A DNA stretch of 25,545 nucleotides from a virus. Shown here piece by piece: positions 6,512 to 12,715 of the stretch. The notes beneath the pieces are model-generated. The model saw nothing but the letters and a program-made list of their open reading frames with translations, did no database searches and was not told where the DNA came from. The DNA lies in IMG/VR virus record IMGVR_UViG_3300042867_000488, positions 1 to 25,545 of that record, one strand, 5' to 3'. Positions within the stretch are counted from its first letter, which is position 1. Each line of letters begins with the position of its first letter. Position numbers and translations under genes: made by a program.

Positions 6512-6922
6512 ATGGAAAAATTTAGAATCACCAGACATTCATGCATCACTACATTAGATTCATATGAGCATGGACAACAACAAGAGGTTAATTCTCATTC
6601 AATTGAGCGACACGAGGAATTCGATTCAATGGACGAGCTTTTTGAACATCTTAATGCCCACATTGGAGCGGATTATAACGCAGACGATTTCTATGCAGAT
6701 GAGGAGACAATCCAAACGGATGTCCTTTGCAAGTTCGTTAATGGTTTTTACTTCAGAGCGGATGCGGATGAAATCTCTCTTTGGAGACAAGGTCTAATTG
6801 ACCTTTACAATTGTCATCACATCTTCTATGCAGAGCGGATCGTTAAGTTAAAACTGACGAAGGAAGACGAGAAAGAATCTCTCTTCAATATACTGGGAAA
6901 TGCATTAAATCCAAATAACTAA
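6512..6922 (+). CDS. Unknown acidic protein (136 aa)
   Basis: ATG at 6512 after CAGAAAAA. The protein starts with a basic strand (MEKFRITRHSCITT) and turns strongly acidic in the middle (RHEEFDSMDELFEHLNAHIG and YNADDFYADEETIQTD), then ends with a helix (KLTKEDEKESLFNILGNAL). The middle could be a compact helical acidic domain. A second open frame inside it is a shadow. No family is recognised; it belongs to the early cluster. Confidence 0.75.
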   Translation: MEKFRITRHSCITTLDSYEHGQQQEVNSHSIERHEEFDSMDELFEHLNAHIGADYNADDFYADEETIQTDVLCKFVNGFYFRADADEISLWRQGLIDLYNCHHIFYAERIVKLKLTKEDEKESLFNILGNALNPNN

Positions 6923-6934
6923 AAACATAAGGCA

Positions 6935-7291
6935 ATGAAAAAAGAAATCGAAGAGAATAAGTACATCTGCAATTCATGTCACGAACATTATCCAGCAAGT
7001 GAAATGGATTTTGATACTGATAATGAATCTGACCTTTGTAAAAATTGCAATCATATTTCACACAATGATTCTCCCTATGGCGAAATCAAAAATGAACACG
7101 AGATTACAATCAATGCCGTTGAGCTTGCTTCAGAATTAGCGCATACTAATCTTGTTGAGAACTGGGAAGAGAGCATCACAATTTACAAGGATGTGAAATC
7201 GGATGTGTTAACCTATACTGAAGATGCACAAGACTTGTTCAATGAATATTATGATAACTATTACACATTAATCCAATCAACAAAAATTTAA
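6935..7291 (+). CDS. Zinc-ribbon-like acidic protein (118 aa)
   Basis: ATG at 6935 is preceded by ACATAAGGCA, a variant of the cluster's leader. Near the N-terminus it has two CxxC knuckles, CNSC (residues 12-15) and CKNC (35-38), separated by 19 residues, the layout of a small treble-clef or zinc-ribbon domain. The C-terminal 70 residues are acidic and helical, with a Tyr-rich end (EYYDNYYTL). A metal-binding fold is likely from the Cys spacing; the binding partner is unknown. It could be a transcription or host-interaction factor, which is inference. Confidence 0.75.
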   Translation: MKKEIEENKYICNSCHEHYPASEMDFDTDNESDLCKNCNHISHNDSPYGEIKNEHEITINAVELASELAHTNLVENWEESITIYKDVKSDVLTYTEDAQDLFNEYYDNYYTLIQSTKI

Positions 7292-7295
7292 AGCA

Positions 7296-7547
7296 ATGAG
7301 CGAAAAAGTAAATTCAGTAAAAGCATCTAAATTCCTTGAATGGTATTTCTCTGACTCATCTATGATAAGAGATTTTGGGAATGCAATGATTGACCAATTA
7401 GAGACATTTGGTAAGGCAGATATTTCAGTAGAGCAATTGTATGACGGATGCGGATATATTCCGCAGAGCATCTGCGAAGATTACGATGGTGTTTACGAAG
7501 TGGAATATGAACCATCGGATGTAGAATTCATTAATGACCTTAAATAA
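7296..7547 (+). CDS. Unknown strongly acidic protein (83 aa)
   Basis: ATG at 7296 is 4 nt after the previous stop and preceded by ATTTAAAGCA, again the cluster's leader type. The small product is rich in Asp, Glu and Tyr, especially at the C-terminus (CEDYDGVYEVEYEPSDVEF). Such compact acidic proteins are sometimes DNA mimics in phages (for example Ocr of T7), but no sequence similarity is claimed. No motif is recognised. The antisense frame at 7277-7471 is a shadow. Confidence 0.7.
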   Translation: MSEKVNSVKASKFLEWYFSDSSMIRDFGNAMIDQLETFGKADISVEQLYDGCGYIPQSICEDYDGVYEVEYEPSDVEFINDLK

Positions 7548-7559
7548 TAAATGAAGACA

Positions 7560-7709
7560 ATGAAAAATACAATTGATATTATTCTGACGGTGCTAGGCGT
7601 ACTTTGTCTGGTCATGTTCTTCGTCTCTTATATGACGGATTCAACACCACTAATGTTAGGCACGATGACGATACTACCAATCGTATATGTCATAGGCAAT
7701 CTGCAATAA
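7560..7709 (+). CDS. Small two-segment membrane protein (49 aa)
   Basis: Two ATGs are in frame, at 7551 and 7560; the second is chosen because it carries the AATGAAGACA leader seen elsewhere in the cluster. The product MKNTIDIILTVLGVLCLVMF... has a first hydrophobic helix at about 6-27 and a second at about 33-46 (PLMLGTMTILPIVYVI). It is probably a two-pass membrane peptide. It closes the early cluster and is followed by a strong terminator, mirroring the two-segment membrane protein that opens the cluster. Confidence 0.65.
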   Translation: MKNTIDIILTVLGVLCLVMFFVSYMTDSTPLMLGTMTILPIVYVIGNLQ

Positions 7710-7726
7710 TAGACATGGATAATCTT

Positions 7727-7761
7727 AAAAGGATGTTGTTAATTCAGCATCCTTTTTTTTT
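7727..7761 (+). terminator. Rho-independent terminator of the early cluster
   Basis: AAAAGGATGTTG (7727-7738) pairs with CAGCATCCTTTT (7745-7756), with one G-T pair, around a TTAATT loop, and continues into a T9 tract to 7761. It lies 17 bp after the last stop codon of the early cluster. Confidence 0.9.
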
Positions 7762-7891
7762 GTGCCTAGTTTTCAATGAGTTAAGTCTTGTTTGTGTGGA
7801 TCTTGGGGCAACTGGTCTGCATTTCACCGGATCACCGCCCCAATCCAAAAAATTTACTATCACTTTCTCTAGCAGGTCAGACGGTGCAGAG

Positions 7892-7923
7892 TTTTGATTT
7901 TGCTGACTTTTATAGTACATTTG
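7892..7923 (+). promoter_or_regulatory. Bacteroidota-type promoter of the recombination operon
   Basis: TTTTG (7892-7896) and TACATTTG (7916-7923) are spaced by exactly 19 bp, a perfect -33/-7 match. Transcription would start near 7930, giving a leader of about 38 nt before the TTG start at 7968. It lies between the early-cluster terminator and the operon with recT and the exonuclease. The rest of 7762-7967 shows no gene. Confidence 0.75.
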
Positions 7924-7967
7924 GTTTGTAAAAACTTCTCGCACACATTTTTTAACACAATAATAGT

Positions 7968-8261
7968 TTGAACACCACGCAAGATAATAAGCTACAGAAA
8001 AAGGTTGTTGGGGATTCCCTACTGATGTCCTTTATTAAGACGTGCCGGTCTCATGCTGACGTGTTAAACATGGCTTACATCAACCATATGTGTGGTAATG
8101 GTCAGCGTTGGATGAGCGACATTGTGGGTAGAAAGAAGCCCATTAGAGACCGAGAGAAGGTCATACAGGTCATCAATTCTATCCTACTATATTGTGAAGA
8201 GGTGGAGGAAATGAGAGAGAAAATTGAACGCCTAAAGCATGAAATCGAAGCACAAGTATAG
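7968..8261 (+). CDS. Small basic protein, possible HTH regulator (97 aa)
   Basis: No ATG is available before codon 20, and an in-frame stop lies upstream at 7953, so the start is probably TTG at 7968 just downstream of the promoter; ATG at 8025 is the alternative. Residues about 27-57 (with CGNGQRWMSDIVGRKKPIR) look like a helix-turn-helix with a basic recognition helix. The C-terminal 25 residues form a likely coiled coil (EEVEEMREKIERLKHEIEAQ). A DNA-binding regulator or replication accessory role fits the promoter-proximal position, but this is inference. It overlaps the next gene by 23 nt. Confidence 0.65.
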   Translation: MNTTQDNKLQKKVVGDSLLMSFIKTCRSHADVLNMAYINHMCGNGQRWMSDIVGRKKPIRDREKVIQVINSILLYCEEVEEMREKIERLKHEIEAQV

Positions 8262-8478
8262 AGCAAATTGGCTCACCTATTTTGCAGACAAGGACATAAA
8301 TCCGAGGAATGCCTTGAAGATATTCCGACCAGAGTTTGATCCCTTGAAGGTCAAAAGGATGATGTCCTTGTTTCATGGGAGGATGATTTTTGAGGAACAA
8401 GACCTAGTCGATTGGAAGAATATAAAGTCATCTATAGAGAGAACGGACACAAGAAACAATGGCAAAATCTTTTCGTAG
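8239..8478 (+). CDS. Unknown basic protein (79 aa)
   Basis: ATG at 8239 lies inside the end of the preceding gene, a coupled layout. The protein (MKSKHKYRANWLTYFADKDI...) is basic with a compact helical core (FDPLKVKRMMSLFHGRMIFEE). It overlaps the next gene by 20 nt. No family is recognised. Location just upstream of recT suggests an accessory role in recombination or replication, without direct evidence. Confidence 0.65.
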   Translation: MKSKHKYRANWLTYFADKDINPRNALKIFRPEFDPLKVKRMMSLFHGRMIFEEQDLVDWKNIKSSIERTDTRNNGKIFS

Positions 8479-8749
8479 TCAGAAGTATTTAAAGAGGGCA
8501 GACACATACCTTGTCCTTGACACTATGCACAAGAGGGTGAACAAGATGTGCATCTCTCTGGGTATTCCACAAGATCCAAAGTCATATGTATACTTCGACC
8601 TTGCTCTCTTGAGCTTTCCTCAAGGGGAGAGGAGGAGGGTTCTCAAGCAGATTTTCAGCAAGTGGGGTACGGACATAAAGCTCGAACACGAACCTTACTT
8701 ATTAACATTAGAAAAATTTACAAAAAAAGTTTTGGAGGGTTTCGAATAA
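8459..8749 (+). CDS. Unknown basic protein (96 aa)
   Basis: ATG at 8459 overlaps the preceding frame and follows GAAACA. The product (MAKSFRSQKYLKRADTYLVL...) is basic at the N-terminus and helical, with FPQGERRRVLKQIFSKWG near residues 54-71 and a C-terminal helix. No motif is recognised. Its last codons contain the -33 element of a candidate recT promoter. A parallel frame at 8548-8805 is a shadow. Confidence 0.65.
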   Translation: MAKSFRSQKYLKRADTYLVLDTMHKRVNKMCISLGIPQDPKSYVYFDLALLSFPQGERRRVLKQIFSKWGTDIKLEHEPYLLTLEKFTKKVLEGFE

Positions 8750-8762
8750 TGTGTTACATTCG
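8731..8762 (+). promoter_or_regulatory. Candidate internal promoter before recT
   Basis: TTTG (8731-8734) and TACATTCG (8755-8762) are spaced by 20 bp, matching the Bacteroidota consensus except for one base in the -7 box. Transcription would start near 8769, about 24 nt before the recT ATG at 8793. It would allow recT and the downstream genes to be expressed separately from the three small genes upstream. Confidence 0.5.
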
Positions 8763-8792
8763 CAAAACATTAATAAAGAAAACCTATAAATT

Positions 8793-9659
8793 ATGTCAAA
8801 CATAACAATTTCACCAAAGACGGTTATGCCGTTCATCGAACCTCGCAGAGAGGAAATGATTAAACTGATGGGAGGAGAAGAAGTCCTCATGAGAGAGATG
8901 TCTTTCGCCATCCAAGCTGCTAACAACAACCAAGTGTTGGCAAATTCTAACCCACAATCAGTTGCAATGGCTGTGTACAATTGTGCATTGACCAAGTTGT
9001 CTCTGAACCCTGTAATGAACTTGGCCTACCTAGTTCCTTACAAGGGCAACGCTAAACTTATGCCCGGCTACCAGGGGATGATTAAGTTGATTTCTGACAC
9101 GGGAATTATCAAGGCCGTATCTTCTGCCGTGGTTTACCGAGGAGATGAGTTCGACTTCATTCAAGGAACAAGTCCTGAGATTATCCACAAGCCGAAGGGT
9201 GAGACCTTCAAGCACAGCGATGTGTTAGCTGTGTACGCAATCTTTGTACTACACAACGATGAGAAGTTGTTCGAGATTATGTGGAAGCCACAGATTGACG
9301 CTATCAAAAATCGTTCAGAGACTGGCCGCAAGGATGTTGGCCCATGGTCTACTGACTACTCAGAGATGGCTCGTAAGACCGTTGTGAAGAGAGGTTGGAA
9401 GTCTATCCCTAAGTCATCCTTTGCCTTGGATAAGATTGAGAAGGTTAACACCGCTATCAGCATCGACAACGAGGAGTATAAGACAGTTGAGTATGTGAAG
9501 ATGAGCGAGGAGCAAGTTGAACGCTTACTTGAGAAGACTACCAACGTAGTAGAACTTGAGACTGCTCTATCTGATGAGTCGGTAATGATTGATCCTGAGC
9601 AGAAGAAGGAGATTATTGAGAAGGCTCGTAAGAAAGTTAAAGGAGGGGACAATGAGTAA
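8793..9659 (+). CDS. recT: RecT-family single-strand annealing protein
   Basis: RecT-type proteins bind single-stranded DNA and anneal complementary strands in phage recombination, working with a 5'-3' exonuclease. The 288-aa product has the expected length and hallmarks: MNLAYLVPYKGNAKLMPGYQGMIKL (residues 75-99) and the conserved block GPWSTDYSEMARKTVVKRGW (183-202). The C-terminal 60 residues are charged and helical, the usual site of partner contacts. ATG at 8793 follows an A-rich leader (ACCTATAAATT). The stop overlaps the start of the exonuclease gene, so the two are translationally coupled as a recombination pair. Confidence 0.95.
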   Translation: MSNITISPKTVMPFIEPRREEMIKLMGGEEVLMREMSFAIQAANNNQVLANSNPQSVAMAVYNCALTKLSLNPVMNLAYLVPYKGNAKLMPGYQGMIKLISDTGIIKAVSSAVVYRGDEFDFIQGTSPEIIHKPKGETFKHSDVLAVYAIFVLHNDEKLFEIMWKPQIDAIKNRSETGRKDVGPWSTDYSEMARKTVVKRGWKSIPKSSFALDKIEKVNTAISIDNEEYKTVEYVKMSEEQVERLLEKTTNVVELETALSDESVMIDPEQKKEIIEKARKKVKGGDNE

Positions 9660-10335
9660 TCTACTAAACGAAATCCTAAAGGAACAAGCACAAGCGTCTG
9701 ACCAACGCTCACAGGCTTGGTTCAACGCTCGTGTGGGTAAGTTCACCGCATCAGAGATATACAAACTAATGACTCAACCTCAAACTAAGGCAGCGAGAGA
9801 TAACGGAGAGTTGTCCGAGACTACCAAGACTTATATCATGGGAAAGGTTGCCGAGGAGATGGCTGGTGTTGAGCAAACCACTAACTCTGCGGCTACGGAC
9901 TGGGGTGTGGAACATGAGGCTGAGGCTTGTAATCTATATGCCGAGATGATGGAGTCTCGTGTCGACTCTGTAGGTTTTATCCCCTACGGAGACCACGCAG
10001 GAGGTTCTCCAGATGGTATCTGCTCACGCTTCGGTGTGATTGAGATTAAGTGTCCATACAACTTCGAGAATCATGTGCAGAACCTTCTCATTGCTGACGA
10101 GGATGACCTATTCAAGCAGAGAAAACCTTACTGGTGGCAGTTGCAAATGAACATGGTTGTCGCAGGAAAGGAAGAGGGGATGTTCATATCTTACGATCCA
10201 AGAATGGATGGGAAGAACAAGTTAGCGATAATTCCTGTACATTTACAACCTGATTCAAAAGAAATATTAGACAACGCCATTGCAATGGCAGTTAAATACA
10301 AACAATTTTTAATTGAAAAGTTAGGCAACCGATGA
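9652..10335 (+). CDS. YqaJ-type phage exonuclease
   Basis: This is the nuclease partner of RecT, a PD-(D/E)XK enzyme of the YqaJ/lambda-exonuclease family that makes single-stranded ends for annealing. The start is ATG at 9652, overlapping the recT stop, giving 227 aa; the frame is open further upstream, but that part lies within recT. Visible motifs: AWFNARVGKFTASE (22-35), the acidic helix WGVEHEAEACNLYAEM (84-99), GGSPDGI with D121, the catalytic E131-x-K133 in VIEIKCPY, and the following WWQLQMNM glutamines. All core active-site positions are present, so it should be functional. It overlaps the next gene by 4 nt. Confidence 0.92.
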   Translation: MSNLLNEILKEQAQASDQRSQAWFNARVGKFTASEIYKLMTQPQTKAARDNGELSETTKTYIMGKVAEEMAGVEQTTNSAATDWGVEHEAEACNLYAEMMESRVDSVGFIPYGDHAGGSPDGICSRFGVIEIKCPYNFENHVQNLLIADEDDLFKQRKPYWWQLQMNMVVAGKEEGMFISYDPRMDGKNKLAIIPVHLQPDSKEILDNAIAMAVKYKQFLIEKLGNR

Positions 10336-10706
10336 TTCTAGACGAACACAAAAAGCATCAGATAATTGCATCCATGCTACACGCAAATGCATTTGTAAAC
10401 ATCTCCGACCAAATAGGGCCACCCTTTTGGGAGAAGGAGGTAAAGATGAAGGGTAACCAATTCGTTAAAGCTGCCGAGCAGAGATACAAAGTATTAGCCA
10501 CCGCCCTCTTCGACCTTGAGGGTGGTGACTACTACCTACGAGCAATGGGTGATGCTGAGGAATTGATAGAGGAAATCTCTACACTACCCTGGTTTTCTTA
10601 CTACGACATCGTTCAACTAATTAAAAAATACAAAGATGAAAAAGTTTTGGAAGACAGAGAGAAACTTCAGAAAGGGATGGAATCTGAACCCACAGCAGAA
10701 GAGTGA
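10332..10706 (+). CDS. Unknown protein after the exonuclease (124 aa)
   Basis: ATG at 10332 overlaps the exonuclease stop (ATGA). The protein is soluble and mostly helical, with HQIIASMLHANAF near the N-terminus, an internal aromatic patch (PWFSYYDIVQLIKKYKDEK) and an acidic tail (ESEPTAEE). No motif is recognised. The last 71 nt overlap a separate 42-codon frame that encodes a membrane peptide. Tight coupling to the recombination pair suggests co-expression but not a specific role. Confidence 0.75.
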   Translation: MILDEHKKHQIIASMLHANAFVNISDQIGPPFWEKEVKMKGNQFVKAAEQRYKVLATALFDLEGGDYYLRAMGDAEELIEEISTLPWFSYYDIVQLIKKYKDEKVLEDREKLQKGMESEPTAEE

Positions 10707-10764
10707 GATTTATATTTCAGTTGCCGTACTAATTATTATTTTTATCTACACACAACTGCCATGA
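10636..10764 (+). CDS. Hidden 42-aa single-span membrane protein
   Basis: ATG at 10636 (context CAAAG-ATG-AAAAAG) lies inside the end of the preceding gene in another frame, and the frame runs 43 codons to a TGA at 10762-10764 that overlaps the next ATG (ATGA). The product has a basic N-terminus (MKKFWKTERNFRKGW), one hydrophobic helix (about 24-38, IYISVAVLIIIFIYT) and almost nothing after it. This is the profile of a small type II membrane peptide with its N-terminus inside. Placed directly before two spanin-like genes, it may be a holin-like or spanin-associated component; that is inference. Confidence 0.65.
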   Translation: MKKFWKTERNFRKGWNLNPQQKSEIYISVAVLIIIFIYTQLP

Positions 10765-11141
10765 AGGACCATCATAAATTTTTAGCACTTTCCATAATCA
10801 TATTAACCCTATTTGCCACTATTCACGTTGTTAGCGTCAAGAGAATGGAGGACAATAATGACGCTGATGCAATTCTCCGTAAACAAATAGAGGAACAGCA
10901 GAAGATTATTGATGGTAAGCAGGTGGAGATTACCCAACTTCAGCGGACTCTTGTTGGTCTGAAAGGAGATGTGGTTGTAATAGACAACAAGGCAAAAGAA
11001 ACTAAAACCAAATACAAAGATGAAAAAAGGTACATTGATTTTGCTACTCCTAGTCAGCAGTCAAGTCTTCTCTCAACTAACCTCACCGAGTTCAAGGATC
11101 TTGATAAAAAAGGATACTTTGACCTGCCTGAAGGACGCTGA
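10761..11141 (+). CDS. Rz-like inner-membrane spanin candidate (126 aa)
   Basis: ATG at 10761 overlaps the stop of the small membrane peptide. The product has an N-terminal hydrophobic anchor (about 7-26, LALSIIILTLFATIHVVSV) followed by a long coiled-coil-like segment (about 30-95, DAILRKQIEEQQKIIDGKQV onward). This is the topology of inner-membrane spanins, which help disrupt the outer membrane during lysis of Gram-negative hosts. The next gene starts inside it in another frame, as in Rz/Rz1 pairs. No sequence-level family match is claimed, and the C-terminal 30 residues are not helical. Confidence 0.6.
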   Translation: MKDHHKFLALSIIILTLFATIHVVSVKRMEDNNDADAILRKQIEEQQKIIDGKQVEITQLQRTLVGLKGDVVVIDNKAKETKTKYKDEKRYIDFATPSQQSSLLSTNLTEFKDLDKKGYFDLPEGR

Positions 11142-11469
11142 GATTAAAATCATTAACAAGTTAGCCGCAGCTGAGAGGTTCTACCACTCAATGTATGACA
11201 ACCACCTGAGTAAGATTTCTAACCTAGAGAAGCAATTGTCTACGCTAGATGTAATTGCCGATGGCTACAAGGTCTCCTTCGAGGCTAAGTCAAATCAGTA
11301 CGAGTCCTTGCAGATGCAGTATGACTTGAGAGTTAAAGAATACGAGGATTTGGAGAGTTCCTATTGGACACTTAACGCAAAGAAAACTACATGGAAGACA
11401 CTTACCATTGTAGGCATACCAGTCTCCTTCGTTGGAGGCGTTCTACTTACAGTTAAACTTTTAAACTAA
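11020..11469 (+). CDS. Signal-peptide coiled-coil protein with C-terminal membrane anchor
   Basis: ATG at 11020 follows ACAAAG inside the preceding gene, in another frame, and overlaps it by 122 nt. The 149-aa product has a clear signal peptide (MKKGTLILLLLVSSQVFS, likely cut before Gln19), a coiled coil around 50-115 (LSKISNLEKQLSTLD, and later KVSFEAKSNQYESLQMQYDL) and a C-terminal transmembrane helix (about 124-146, TLTIVGIPVSFVGGVLLTVKL). There is no lipobox Cys after the signal peptide, so it is not a canonical Rz1 or unimolecular spanin. A periplasm-spanning lysis or envelope role with the upstream anchor protein is the best reading. Confidence 0.65.
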   Translation: MKKGTLILLLLVSSQVFSQLTSPSSRILIKKDTLTCLKDAEIKIINKLAAAERFYHSMYDNHLSKISNLEKQLSTLDVIADGYKVSFEAKSNQYESLQMQYDLRVKEYEDLESSYWTLNAKKTTWKTLTIVGIPVSFVGGVLLTVKLLN

Positions 11470-11474
11470 CACAC

Positions 11475-11741
11475 ATGAAAACACTAGCAGACAGAATTAA
11501 ATTCCTACCAATCACACAAGACCTCGTTAAGTCAACCCTATTAGACTTGTCCCACATAGGAACACAAGTTATTGAGGGGAAAGTTATTGAGGTTGGACCA
11601 GAGATTGAGGAGGTAAAACTTGGAGACATCATCCGCTTTGGAGAGAAAACTCCGGTATATCTTGACGAGAAAGGGGTAAAGGTTGGGTACATAATGGAGT
11701 CGGATGTGCTACTTATAATGGGCAATGAGACGGAAGGTTAG
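11475..11741 (+). CDS. GroES-like co-chaperonin (88 aa)
   Basis: GroES-type proteins cap the GroEL folding chamber; phage versions such as T4 gp31 adapt the host chaperonin to phage proteins. The sequence follows the family order: LADRIKFLPI at the N-terminus, a loop region (about 16-32, LVKSTLLDLSHIGTQV) where the mobile loop lies, then GKVIEVGPE (35-43), VKLGDIIRFGEKTPVYLDEK and the terminal YIMESDVLLIMG. The length is slightly below that of E. coli GroES (97 aa). No GroEL is seen nearby, so it must use the host's. ATG at 11475 follows CACAC; the 3' end overlaps the next gene by 17 nt. Confidence 0.85.
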   Translation: MKTLADRIKFLPITQDLVKSTLLDLSHIGTQVIEGKVIEVGPEIEEVKLGDIIRFGEKTPVYLDEKGVKVGYIMESDVLLIMGNETEG

Positions 11742-12051
11742 GTATTGGAACGATATCCAAATTGATGACGGGGCTTGTTATATGTGGAACGGAGAGTACC
11801 AGGTTATAACATTCAACAACTCAAAGGCAGGGTACTTTCACGCCTGGGGAATTGTTTCAGGAGAGAGCGTTGCGTTTATTGAAAATTATGAAGGACATAT
11901 TGAAGCAATTAACCCAACATTCATTAAATTTACAAGTGAGAACACAACCACACCTCATTTGTTTCAAGCGTTATCATTTATAGAAGATCAGGAAATGAGA
12001 GAGAGGGTTATAAATGTTTTCTTGAACACAGATGAATACAATAAAGGTTAA
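11725..12051 (+). CDS. Unknown protein (108 aa)
   Basis: ATG at 11725 lies inside the end of the GroES-like gene. The N-terminal half looks like a beta-rich domain rich in Trp and Tyr (MRRKVRYWNDIQIDDGACYM, then WNGEYQVITF); the C-terminal part is helical and acidic (HLFQALSFIEDQEMRERVIN). No catalytic motif or membrane segment. It overlaps the resolvase gene by 20 nt. It could be a small binding domain; no family is recognised. Confidence 0.7.
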   Translation: MRRKVRYWNDIQIDDGACYMWNGEYQVITFNNSKAGYFHAWGIVSGESVAFIENYEGHIEAINPTFIKFTSENTTTPHLFQALSFIEDQEMRERVINVFLNTDEYNKG

Positions 12052-12364
12052 CATAAAACCATTGTCTATAAACAAAGCCTTCCAAGGCAGAAGGTTTAAG
12101 ACAAGCGATTATAACAATTATGAAAAGTCATGCCTGTTGATGATGCCCCGGCTACGGTTTCCCCAAGGCAAGGTAGCACTTCATATACGGTATGGCTTTT
12201 CTAACAAAGCATCGGACGTAGATAACCCCACTAAGTTAGTGTTGGACATCATGCAGAAGAAGTATGAGTTTAATGACAAGGATGTTTACGAGATTCATCT
12301 CTATAAACTAATTGTCCCACGAGGTAAAGAGTTTTGGGAAGTTACTATCATCCCTCTCGAGTAA
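12032..12364 (+). CDS. rusA: RusA-type Holliday junction resolvase
   Basis: RusA enzymes cut four-way DNA junctions made during phage recombination and replication. The 110-aa length fits the family. The N-terminal KPLSINKAFQGRRFKT matches the usual 'PxSxNxAWRGRRFKT' opening. The acidic active site is present as DVDNPTK (D62, D64, with K68 at the RusA lysine spacing), LVLDIM (D72) and NDKDV (D82 or D84). ATG at 12032 overlaps the previous gene. It closes the rightward operon and fits with RecT and the YqaJ nuclease. A 12-base T tract lies right after the stop (12366-12377), without an obvious hairpin before it. Confidence 0.88.
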   Translation: MNTIKVNIKPLSINKAFQGRRFKTSDYNNYEKSCLLMMPRLRFPQGKVALHIRYGFSNKASDVDNPTKLVLDIMQKKYEFNDKDVYEIHLYKLIVPRGKEFWEVTIIPLE

Positions 12365-12388
12365 GTTTTTTTTTTTTACTGTTGAGCG

Positions 12389-12421
12389 AAGGCGGTTACT
12401 TCAAACGTGGAGTGCCGCCTT
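12389..12421. terminator. Hairpin between convergent genes, possible terminator
   Basis: AAGGCGG (12389-12395) pairs with CCGCCTT (12415-12421), with a few more possible pairs inside the loop. It lies between the resolvase gene (+) and the basic protein gene (-), and the stop codon of the latter falls within the loop. The downstream T-tract on the + side is interrupted (TCCCATTTCT), so terminator strength is doubtful. Confidence 0.4.
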
Positions 12422-12686
12422 TCCCATTTCTAGCCCTATTTTTTGACTGACCTTCGGAAACAGTTTTGCCCGACTTGGTGTGGCTACGATCCTTACCATC
12501 TTTGTTTCCGTAAGTTCCAGCCTTGCGGTTCTCCTTGTTCAGTTCTGAACGATACTTACGTCTCTCGGGAGTAGAATGATATTCTTTGTTGTACTCATCC
12601 TTTTTAGCCTTAGCCTTTGGATTCGATTGAAAGTATTTAGCACTCTCTGACTTGCCTTTTTTAGTACCTGCTAATGAATTTCTCAT
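12396..12686 (-). CDS. Conserved basic phage protein (96 aa)
   Basis: The product begins MRNSLAGTKKGKSESAKYFQ and is rich in Lys, Arg, Ser, Asn and Gly with almost no hydrophobic core. It includes EYHSTPERRKYRSELNKENRK (about 36-56) and the segment DRSHTKSGKTVSEG (about 66-79). This 'SAKYFQSNPKAKAKK...SHTKSGK' type is familiar to me from unrelated environmental tailed phages, where it is unannotated. The composition suggests nucleic-acid binding or a virion-internal protein (inference). It is transcribed divergently from the gene at 12716, with the start codon right at the edge of a shared inverted repeat. Confidence 0.8.
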   Translation of the reverse strand: MRNSLAGTKKGKSESAKYFQSNPKAKAKKDEYNKEYHSTPERRKYRSELNKENRKAGTYGNKDGKDRSHTKSGKTVSEGQSKNRARNGKGGTPRLK

Positions 12687-12714
12687 GTAACAAATATAAC
12701 ACTAAATTTGTTAC
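12687..12714. promoter_or_regulatory. Divergent promoter/operator: perfect 9-bp inverted repeat
   Basis: GTAACAAAT (12687-12695) and ATTTGTTAC (12706-12714) flank a 10-bp centre and fill the whole gap between two divergent start codons (12686 and 12716). Each arm contains most of a -7 box: TAAATTTG (12703-12710) on the + strand, with TTTC 20 bp upstream, and TATATTTG (12698-12691) on the - strand, with no clear -33. The predicted transcription starts fall at or next to both ATGs, suggesting leaderless or near-leaderless mRNAs. A protein bound to the dyad would shut both genes at once. Confidence 0.6.
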
Positions 12715-12715
12715 G

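Noticed and set aside
7604-7897. 97-codon open frame across the terminator
   Set aside because: It overlaps the better-supported membrane-peptide gene in another frame, runs through a strong terminator and has no family-like sequence.
8548-8805. 85-codon frame overlapping the 96-aa gene and the recT leader
   Set aside because: It is a shadow frame that runs through the candidate promoter into recT and has no consistent protein character.
9641-9654. AGGAGG five bases before the exonuclease ATG, a Shine-Dalgarno-like site
   Set aside because: The bases are the Gly-Gly codons at the end of recT; other starts here lack such sites and Bacteroidota rarely use them, so coincidence is likely.
9356-9764. 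Antisense frames within recT and the exonuclease gene
   Set aside because: Ser/Leu-rich shadows opposite confidently identified genes.
12366-12377. Run of 12 T after the resolvase gene considered as a terminator alone
   Set aside because: No adequate stem lies directly before it; the nearest hairpin is downstream, so it is not called as a separate terminator.
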